Of a stretch of DNA of 5,361 nt, positions 1-5,361 are shown in pieces. The notes beneath the pieces were generated by a model, which saw nothing but the letters and a program-made list of their open reading frames with translations, was not told where the DNA came from and did not search any database. The DNA is from JBCCSZ01 sp039199225 (GTDB lineage: Bacteria > Bacteroidota > Bacteroidia > Chitinophagales > Saprospiraceae), in assembly GCA_039199225.1 (NCBI GenBank), contig JBCCSZ010000403.1, positions 1 through 5,361 of the forward strand. The letters are read 5' to 3'. The position numbers were made by a program, and so were the translations under genes. Numbering within the stretch: the stretch's first letter is position 1; each line of letters begins with the position of its first letter.

Positions 1-3000
1 CAACGGCTGAACCCCGGCCAATATATGTACAAATTAGCCTCAATATCTTCGGAAGATTCCACCGTACTGTACCTTTTTCAACAGCCGCACTTGGTAAAGA
101 TAAATGGCATTCACCGCCATGATTCTCTGATTGCTGCTATCGAAAACCCAAGACAGTTAAATATCAGATACGAAATTTACAGAGGAAAAAAACTGGTAGA
201 TGCAGGACAAACCCAAGAGGCTTATTATCCCATCAACCGAAAAGCATCGAATGGGCAAGCCTATCGAATAAAATATTTCTTTGGATGGGGCGGAAACGAT
301 TACCCCAAAAATCAGAAAACCTTTTTCCATTATCAAAAAAAACTTACTATTCAGATCGATCAGCCACAAGCAATCGTTCCCGGTGAGCAAATGCAAGTGC
401 GTGTAAAGGTATTGGACCACCGGAAAAAAGCAGCAGCTGGTGTCAACCTTTTGGCAGGCTCAGTAAATGCACAGTTTCAAAATGCCCGACAATATAAAGC
501 GCCCAGGCTTACCTACAAGGTGGGAAAAACGCCCGCTGTAAAACATCGAAAATTAAAGTGGAAAGAACCAAATAGCCATTACTGGCAACTCCCTTTGGAT
601 ACTAGCTGGATTCGCCGATTGAAAGTTGAGCAGGACTTATTTTATCGTTTGCGTTTCCCGCGCAAAACAATTTTCGCTCAGCTCGACACCATTGTCAACG
701 ATGGTTTTTACCGGGACAAAGCCCTCTTCGCTCCCTACGTTGTACGGAAAGGACGCAGCAAAAAAGTCTACCTAATTTATTGCAATCGACGCTTGATCTA
801 TTGCAGTGAAACCAGCGACCAGTCTCCATATGTTTTCAACGGCCAGCCAGGTTACAATACCATCGAAGTGCGCACCCAAGATCATAGCTATACGATAGAC
901 AGCGTCTTTTTGAAGGCGGGCCATAAACTTGAAATTTCTATTGACGAAGACCATATCCTGCCGCACAAACACGTCAAGTCTAAAAGTAAGCCTGATACAC
1001 TCGAGCAGTTTGAGTATAACTTTTTGAAAAAGCACCTCCTCGTCATCCGCAACCCAACGAATAGTCCACTCTATCTGATACAGGGCGACAGGAACATCCG
1101 ACGCTTGGCCTTCCATCGCTTTCAGCTCCAAACCCGGAGGAAGAACAGGGAAGAACTTTTATTCGTCGGCCCCTTCATCCAAAATGTCCCCCTCACCTAC
1201 ATTCGTCCCAATGCATTTGTCAACACCTTTTTATTTGAGCCGGGCTTCCTCTATGAAATTGCTCCTCAGAGAGAAAGGCTATATCCTCTACAGTGGCCCA
1301 AAACAGTGCAACTAAAAGAGCCATACCATCTCTACAGACCAGGAGCACTCACTTACAAGCCAGACGATATTCGGCTAAAAACCAGTGAATACAACATCCA
1401 CTACAGCCCCCGTAAACGATACGATCCTACTGCCGGTCGTGGCAGCTACCAATGGAAGCTTTCCAAAGAAGATACCCTTTTCAAGGCATTGGTTTTCGTT
1501 CGCGCCGATACCGTATATGGCGTATACAAGCTGCAAAATCGAAAAGTTAGAAACCTTGATCCCGGCCTGTATCAGGCATTTTTCATAGCCGAAAATGGTT
1601 TTTACAAACAGCGGGATGTTCGAATCGAAGCCAATGCCCTGACTTTCCAAAACTGGGCCGCTACCATATTACAGCGAGACAGCAGCAAATACCTTTACGA
1701 TCAAATCACCTATTCCGATAAAGCACAAGCTCCTCCTCCGGGTTCTATTCAGGACATTCTTTCTCGCCCCAATAAAATCCTACTCAAAAATTTTGACGAA
1801 GCTACTCGACTTGTTCATGGGAAAGTCATCGACGGTCCTACAGGCGAAGCCATCGCTTTTGCCTCCGTTTTCATCTCAGGGACTTCAACCGGTACAACAA
1901 CGGACCTAAATGGAGATTTTGAGCTCGAAGTGCCAGCCGGAAAGTATATAGTAGAAGTTCATTTTCTTGGATATGAGGCGGTAAAAATAGATATGCTGGC
2001 TTATTATGGCTCAGAGCTAAACGTCGCAATGTATGAGCGCCAATTGTCCTTAGACAATGAAATTACTGTTACAGCTACTGGAAGATTAAGTAAAAGACGA
2101 TCAAACGTCTATCGCAGAGGTTCTACACCCAATTACTTAGACTTGAAGTTGGCAGGCATAGAGACCGAAAATACCAATATCCGCATTCGGGGAATCAACT
2201 CTTTGGAAAACAACGGTTACCTGACGGTCATCGACGGAATCCCAGCAGCCAGTGGTATCAAGACAATCGAAAGAATGCAGCGCGAAGGAAAAATCAAAAC
2301 CCTGGAACTGATGCCAGCCGACCAGGCACGTGTTCGTTTTAATCTCGATAAAGCTATACCAGCCATCATCATTCAGACCTACAAGGACAGACCGCCAAGC
2401 GAAAGGGAAAAGGAATCCCAGTCCATTCGCAACAACTTCCGGGACTACGCCTACTGGCAACCCAATCTGATGACTGATAAAAAAGGCGAAGCCACTTTTC
2501 AAGTCCACTTTCCGGACAATGTAACACAGTGGAACAATTTTGTCATGGGCATGGATAAAAAACAAAGGGTTGGCCTTGTGCGTAGCAAAACCAATGCAGT
2601 CAAACAACTGCTGGGCCAATTGGCACTTCCTCGTTTTCTCGTTGAGGGAGATAAAAGCAGCCTGATAGGAAAAGCCATCAACTATACGGCAGATAGCTTT
2701 CGCATACAGACTACGTTTGAACAAGAGGGTATGGTTCTGCAACAAAAGGAAGCCTTCCTTCGCGATGCCCTCATTGAAAAGGTGAGCGTTCAAGCCAACG
2801 AACGGGCAGATAGTCTGACTTTTCAGTATCGCTTGCAGAGGGGCGACTACGCAGACGGAGAAGAACGCCGTATTCCAATCTTGCGTCGCGGAGTAGAAGA
2901 AAACAAAGGCCACTTTTGGGTACTCGAATCCGATACCAGCTTTCAGTTGGACTTCGACCCAGCTTACGGTCCCGTTTACCTGCGTGCAGAATCCGATCAA

Positions 3001-4347
3001 CTACAATTGATGCATTTCGCTGCAAGCAAACTGACGGTCTATCCACACGACTGCAACGAACAAGTAGCCAGCAAATTGATAGCACTCCTCCTGACAAAGA
3101 TGGTTTGTAAGGCATCGGGAAAACCCTTCAAATCTGAAAAGCAAATCAAAAAAGCAATCAAACGGTTGGAGAGTACCCAGGCCAACATCGGCGCTTGGGG
3201 CTGGTGGAAAGACAATCCTACCGACGTTTGGATGACCAGCCACGTGTTCCGCGCTTTATTTCTGGCCAAGCAAAGTGGCTATGCCGCTTCGTCTACCCGC
3301 AAGGCACTCCAATACCTTACCAGCTACCTAGACCTTTTTGGAGGCAATGAGTTACTAAATGCACTCGAAATTTTAACACACCAAAATCAAAATCTCGACT
3401 ACGAATCTTATATCCACAAAGCAGAAAAGCAACTGCCCAATCCCAGCTCTTACCAAAAGCTCGTTTTGTGGAAGCTCCGCCAAAGTAACAATTTGGAATG
3501 GCCTGTAGACAGCTTACTTCAGTCCATGAAAAAAACTTTTTATGGCGGCCTTTATCATCCAGGTGATCCTCGGCATTGGTACAACAACCACATACAAAAC
3601 ACCCTCCTTGCCTACTGCATTTTGCTGAACGCTGGCCGAAAGGACTTATGCCAAAAAATCGAGCGCTACATCATCAGAGAAAACCGAAATGGTACATGGG
3701 GCAACACCGCCCGAACAGCACAAGTACTACTCACTGTCCTACCAGAGCTACTCAAAAACCGTAGCAACCTACTCAAAAACACCAACCTACAAATCACAAC
3801 GGATGAATCCGTGAACATCCATAAATTCCCATACACCCATACAATCCCTCCAAATCAAAAGATCAAAATCCATAAAGAAGGCTTGAACCCGCTCTACCTA
3901 ACCGCCTACCAAAAACGCTGGGAGCCAACCCCCAAAGCCCGCGCCAATGGCTTCGAAGTCACCTCCCAACTCCTACAATTTGGCAAAACAACAAAACACC
4001 TCAAAACCTCCGAAACAGCCCAAATAAAAGTGTCTGTAACCATCGAAGAAAAAATGGAATACATCATGGTCGAAGTTCCCATCCCAGCCGGCTGCTCCTA
4101 CGGTCCAAAATCATCCAGATGGCTCTACCGACAACGCACCAACAAATCAGAAGTCCACAGGGAATACTTCAAAGACCACGTCGCCATCTTCTGCCGAACA
4201 CTCCCCCCAGGCACCCACGAGTTCACCATAGACCTAGAAGCCCGCTTCGATGGCCACTACACCCTCAACCCCGCCACCGCCCAAGAAATGTATTTCCCCA
4301 CCCTCAATGGCCGCACAAACAGCAAAAAAGTAAAACTAACCCCATAA
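1..4347 (+). CDS. Alpha-2-macroglobulin family protein with carboxypeptidase-regulatory and TonB-plug-like insert (5' partial)
   Basis: C-terminal 1448 codons of a larger gene: the frame is open from base 1 (QRLNPGQY precedes the Met at 25), so that Met is probably internal. Numbering from it: macroglobulin-like beta domain near 107-190 (LTIQIDQPQAIVPGEQMQV); further beta-rich, poorly recognisable domains to about 590; carboxypeptidase-regulatory-like domain 597-672 (VHGKVIDGPTGEAIAFASVF ... FLGYEAV); degenerate SusC-type plug segment about 700-786 (IRIRGINS, LTVIDGIP, AIPAIIIQT); A2M/MG7-like domain about 805-895 (YAYWQPNLMTDKKGEATF, LALPRFLVEGD); thioester domain from about 990 with YPHDCNEQ (Cys1010, Gln1013) and helical-toroid motifs AWGWWKDNPTDVWMTSH and NGTWGNTARTAQ; C-terminal receptor-binding-like domain about 1340-1440 (MVEVPIPAG, LPPGTHEF, EMYFPTLNGRT). 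Known for the family: large envelope proteins that trap proteases, some through a Cys-Gln thioester. Envelope or periplasmic location is inferred, because any signal peptide lies outside the window. The family call is firm; the target is unknown. Confidence 0.93.
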   Translation, partial: QRLNPGQYMYKLASISSEDSTVLYLFQQPHLVKINGIHRHDSLIAAIENPRQLNIRYEIYRGKKLVDAGQTQEAYYPINRKASNGQAYRIKYFFGWGGNDYPKNQKTFFHYQKKLTIQIDQPQAIVPGEQMQVRVKVLDHRKKAAAGVNLLAGSVNAQFQNARQYKAPRLTYKVGKTPAVKHRKLKWKEPNSHYWQLPLDTSWIRRLKVEQDLFYRLRFPRKTIFAQLDTIVNDGFYRDKALFAPYVVRKGRSKKVYLIYCNRRLIYCSETSDQSPYVFNGQPGYNTIEVRTQDHSYTIDSVFLKAGHKLEISIDEDHILPHKHVKSKSKPDTLEQFEYNFLKKHLLVIRNPTNSPLYLIQGDRNIRRLAFHRFQLQTRRKNREELLFVGPFIQNVPLTYIRPNAFVNTFLFEPGFLYEIAPQRERLYPLQWPKTVQLKEPYHLYRPGALTYKPDDIRLKTSEYNIHYSPRKRYDPTAGRGSYQWKLSKEDTLFKALVFVRADTVYGVYKLQNRKVRNLDPGLYQAFFIAENGFYKQRDVRIEANALTFQNWAATILQRDSSKYLYDQITYSDKAQAPPPGSIQDILSRPNKILLKNFDEATRLVHGKVIDGPTGEAIAFASVFISGTSTGTTTDLNGDFELEVPAGKYIVEVHFLGYEAVKIDMLAYYGSELNVAMYERQLSLDNEITVTATGRLSKRRSNVYRRGSTPNYLDLKLAGIETENTNIRIRGINSLENNGYLTVIDGIPAASGIKTIERMQREGKIKTLELMPADQARVRFNLDKAIPAIIIQTYKDRPPSEREKESQSIRNNFRDYAYWQPNLMTDKKGEATFQVHFPDNVTQWNNFVMGMDKKQRVGLVRSKTNAVKQLLGQLALPRFLVEGDKSSLIGKAINYTADSFRIQTTFEQEGMVLQQKEAFLRDALIEKVSVQANERADSLTFQYRLQRGDYADGEERRIPILRRGVEENKGHFWVLESDTSFQLDFDPAYGPVYLRAESDQLQLMHFAASKLTVYPHDCNEQVASKLIALLLTKMVCKASGKPFKSEKQIKKAIKRLESTQANIGAWGWWKDNPTDVWMTSHVFRALFLAKQSGYAASSTRKALQYLTSYLDLFGGNELLNALEILTHQNQNLDYESYIHKAEKQLPNPSSYQKLVLWKLRQSNNLEWPVDSLLQSMKKTFYGGLYHPGDPRHWYNNHIQNTLLAYCILLNAGRKDLCQKIERYIIRENRNGTWGNTARTAQVLLTVLPELLKNRSNLLKNTNLQITTDESVNIHKFPYTHTIPPNQKIKIHKEGLNPLYLTAYQKRWEPTPKARANGFEVTSQLLQFGKTTKHLKTSETAQIKVSVTIEEKMEYIMVEVPIPAGCSYGPKSSRWLYRQRTNKSEVHREYFKDHVAIFCRTLPPGTHEFTIDLEARFDGHYTLNPATAQEMYFPTLNGRTNSKKVKLTP

Positions 4348-4396
4348 AAAGTACAGCAAACAGCTCCCCCCCAAGCACCCTCCCGTTCGTTCCCCC

Positions 4397-4542
4397 ATTC
4401 ACTACTCACCGTTCGTTCACCCGTTCACTGCTCACCCGTTCACCGCTCACCCGTTCACCGCTCACCCGTTCACCGTTCACCCGTTCACTGCTCACCCGTT
4501 CACCGTTCAACAGTTCACCGCTCACCCATTCACCGCTCACAA
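4397..4542. repeat. 15-bp tandem repeat array (consensus GTTCACCGCTCACCC)
   Basis: Eight consecutive 15-base units start at 4423, 4438, 4453, 4468, 4483, 4498, 4513 and 4528. Diverged, shorter copies precede them at 4397-4410 and 4411-4422. Each unit is two similar halves, GTTCACCG and CTCACCC, so the array probably grew from a 7-8 bp motif. Copies differ mostly by C/T changes: the units at 4423 and 4483 read GTTCACTGCTCACCC, and that at 4468 reads GTTCACCGTTCACCC. The + strand is almost free of G, so no self-hairpin is expected. The period is a multiple of three, so a spurious reading frame crosses the array encoding TRSPL-like pentapeptides. That frame begins inside the A2M gene in another phase and is not regarded as a gene. 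It lies just after the A2M stop codon and could be transcribed as its 3' untranslated region. Function unknown. Confidence 0.92.
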
Positions 4543-4564
4543 AATCACAAAATCACAAAATCAC
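4537..4564. repeat. 8-bp tandem repeat TCACAAAA, three copies plus a partial
   Basis: TCACAAAA occurs at 4537, 4545 and 4553, followed by a last TCAC at 4561-4564. The TCAC core is shared with the 3' half of the preceding 15-bp unit, and the first copy overlaps the end of that array. The short repeat therefore seems to have arisen by slippage at the edge of the larger array. No coding or structural role is visible. Confidence 0.85.
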
Positions 4565-4584
4565 ACCCCCCTCCCCCTCCCTCC
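4565..4584. other. C-rich polypyrimidine tract, G-run motif on the minus strand
   Basis: The + strand carries C runs of six (4566-4571), five (4573-4577), three (4579-4581) and two (4583-4584), separated by single T residues. The minus strand therefore has four G runs with one-base loops. This could form a two-layer G-quadruplex, or a triplex/H-DNA-like structure, but one run is only two long, so a three-layer quadruplex is not supported. It separates the repeat block from the putative regulatory sites. Whether it acts in transcription or is a by-product of the local C bias cannot be told from sequence. Confidence 0.5.
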
Positions 4585-4620
4585 TGTCCGAATCTGTACA
4601 GAAATGTCCGAAAATGAACA
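4585..4620. promoter_or_regulatory. Pair of putative activator-binding dyads, 20 bp apart
   Basis: Two 16-base sites, TGTCCGAATCTGTACA (4585-4600) and TGTCCGAAAATGAACA (4605-4620), match at 13 of 16 positions. Each is an imperfect inverted repeat of form TGTNC-N6-GNACA. Their starts are exactly 20 bp apart, close to two helical turns, so two dimers could bind on the same DNA face. A perfect 10-bp palindrome, TCTGTACAGA, spans 4593-4602. Relative to the start site predicted from the downstream sigma-54-like element (about 4700), the centres lie near -107 and -87, a usual distance for enhancer sites of NtrC-type activators. The binding protein is not in the window. The repeat is seen directly; the operator role is inferred. 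Confidence 0.5.
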
Positions 4621-4673
4621 CCACAAAAATTATTTAATTTCATAAAAAACTGTTTTACAGATACTTACTGGAT

Positions 4674-4690
4674 TGGCACAGCAATTGGCA
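4674..4690 (+). promoter_or_regulatory. Putative sigma-54 (RpoN) -24/-12 promoter for the permease gene
   Basis: TTGGCAC at 4673-4679 is a perfect -24 element. The sequence continues AGCAA and then TTGGCA at 4685-4690. With the standard 10-base gap, the conserved -12 GC falls on GG (4687-4688), one mismatch. Alternatively GC at 4688-4689 fits with a gap one base too long. Counting from GG at 4675-4676, the start site would be near 4700, giving a leader of about 29 bases before the ATG at 4729. The paired dyads upstream and the A/T-rich spacer (about 4623-4659) fit enhancer-dependent control. Sigma-54-dependent regulators are often encoded near FtsX-type permeases in Bacteroidota, from general knowledge. 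No good Bacteroidota housekeeping promoter (TTG / TAnnTTTG) was seen here. Confidence 0.5.
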
Positions 4691-4728
4691 TTTTTTACAC
4701 AACATTCACAATCAAAACGAATCTTAAG

Positions 4729-5361
4729 ATGTGGAAAAACAATATCAAGATTGCCTTTCGGCATTTTATGAAAAACAAAAGCGCTGGCATCATCAACCTA
4801 GCTGGCCTAACTGTCGGAATCTCCTGCTGCCTACTCATTATGCTATACGTATTCAATGAGCTGAATTACGAAAACTGGAATCCATACCAAGAGCAAATTC
4901 ATCGCCCTTACACCGACATCAGTTTCGGGGAAACCAAGATGACCATGGCGGTTACGGATGCTCTGGTCGGTCCGGACTCCAAGCGGGAGCTACCCGAGGT
5001 ACAAGCGTTTTGCCGCTTGCGGGTCAGGGGCAACTCGCTCATGCGTCGGCAAGGAACAGACCAACAAAGTTTTAAGGAGTTAAACGTGACGTATGCCGAT
5101 AGTACCTTCTTTGAAATTTTTCCACTGCAGCTACTGGAAGGAACGACCCAAAAAGCGCTGGTACGTCCCAATACCATCGCCATTTCCCGGACAGCCGCCG
5201 AAAAATATTTTGGCTCCCACCAACTGGCATTAGGCCAAAACCTCATACGCGACGACAATGTCACTTACCAAATAACCGCCGTTTTTGAAGACATTCCTGT
5301 CAATACGCACTTTCAAACAGATTTTCTAATAGCTATGAATGGCTATGAAGGAGTAGAAAAC
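4729..5361 (+). CDS. FtsX/MacB-type ABC transporter permease (3' partial)
   Basis: First 211 residues of a permease that continues past the right edge; full-length Bacteroidota relatives are usually about 780-800 residues with two FtsX domains. The start MWKNNIKIAFRHFMKNKSAG matches the family opening (M-x-K-N-x-x-K-I-A-x-R-x-x-x-K-N-K), which supports ATG 4729 although no Shine-Dalgarno is visible. A transmembrane helix covers about residues 20-42 (INLAGLTVGISCCLLIMLYV). The MacB-like periplasmic domain follows: IHRPY (57-61), LPEVQAFCRLR (88-98), VTYADSTFFEIFPLQLLEGT (120-139), TIAISRTAAEKYFG (149-162) and the YQITAVFEDIPVNTHFQTDF stretch (180-199). Such permeases pair with a MacB-like ATPase in the inner membrane and act in efflux, lipoprotein release or force transmission. 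The substrate cannot be told. The sigma-54-like element and dyads upstream suggest activator-dependent expression independent of the A2M gene. Confidence 0.92.
   Translation, partial: MWKNNIKIAFRHFMKNKSAGIINLAGLTVGISCCLLIMLYVFNELNYENWNPYQEQIHRPYTDISFGETKMTMAVTDALVGPDSKRELPEVQAFCRLRVRGNSLMRRQGTDQQSFKELNVTYADSTFFEIFPLQLLEGTTQKALVRPNTIAISRTAAEKYFGSHQLALGQNLIRDDNVTYQITAVFEDIPVNTHFQTDFLIAMNGYEGVEN

Noticed and set aside
2137..3000. A 287-codon minus strand reading frame
   Set aside because: It lies antisense to the conserved plug and A2M domains of the + strand gene. Its translation matches no family I recognise and reads as an antisense shadow.
4397..4564. Possible CRISPR array
   Set aside because: The units are contiguous 15-mers and 8-mers with no unique spacers, and no cas gene is present.
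4565..4584. Three-layer G-quadruplex on the minus strand
   Set aside because: Only three separate runs of three or more G are present; the fourth run is two. Only a weaker two-layer form is possible, so it is listed as a C-rich tract.
4119..4637. A 172-codon + strand reading frame ending in TRSPL-like pentapeptide repeats
   Set aside because: It begins inside the A2M gene in another frame, and its second half is only the translated 15-bp DNA repeat, whose period is a multiple of three. No start signal or recognisable domain is present.
4650..4660. Small inverted repeat CTGT-TTT-ACAG as a possible terminator
   Set aside because: The stem is only four base pairs, no T run follows, and it lies about 300 bases after the A2M stop. 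It is too weak to call a terminator.
4908..5264. A 118-codon minus strand reading frame at the right end
   Set aside because: It is antisense to the MacB-like periplasmic domain of the permease, whose + strand translation is clearly conserved.

Overview
The window looks like chromosomal DNA from a Bacteroidota bacterium, probably from the Saprospiria/Lewinella-like part of the phylum. This is inferred from two protein architectures. One is an alpha-2-macroglobulin (A2M) family protein carrying a SusC-type carboxypeptidase-regulatory domain and TonB-plug-like segment. The other is a large FtsX/MacB-type permease with the N-terminus typical of Bacteroidota. Neither gene start has a clear Shine-Dalgarno sequence in view, which also fits. 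No RNA gene, CRISPR array, insertion sequence or integrase is visible.

Layout: positions 1-4347 hold one very long + strand gene that is already open at the left edge. It encodes the C-terminal 1448 residues of the A2M-like protein. Its order is macroglobulin-like beta domains, a carboxypeptidase-regulatory-like domain, a plug-like segment, the A2M (MG7-like) domain, a thioester domain with a Cys-Asn-Glu-Gln motif, and a C-terminal receptor-binding-like domain. Positions 4348-4728 are a 381-base intergenic region. Positions 4729-5361 are the first 211 codons of the permease, which runs off the right edge.

The intergenic region is the most unusual part. Its left half is a G-poor array of about eight 15-bp tandem repeats (consensus GTTCACCGCTCACCC). 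This passes into three copies of an 8-bp repeat (TCACAAAA) and then a C-rich polypyrimidine tract. Its right half looks like a regulatory region for the permease. Two related 16-bp imperfect dyads of form TGTNC-N6-GNACA lie exactly 20 bp apart. They are followed by an A/T-rich spacer and a sigma-54-like -24/-12 element, TTGGCAC...TTGG, whose predicted start site is about 29 bases before the permease ATG. The arrangement reads as enhancer pair, bendable spacer, sigma-54 promoter and short leader.

The two genes are probably separate transcription units. The A2M-like protein is likely an envelope or periplasmic protein that traps or tethers proteases or other targets. The permease is likely part of a MacB-like efflux or mechanotransmission system. 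No direct functional link between them can be shown here.
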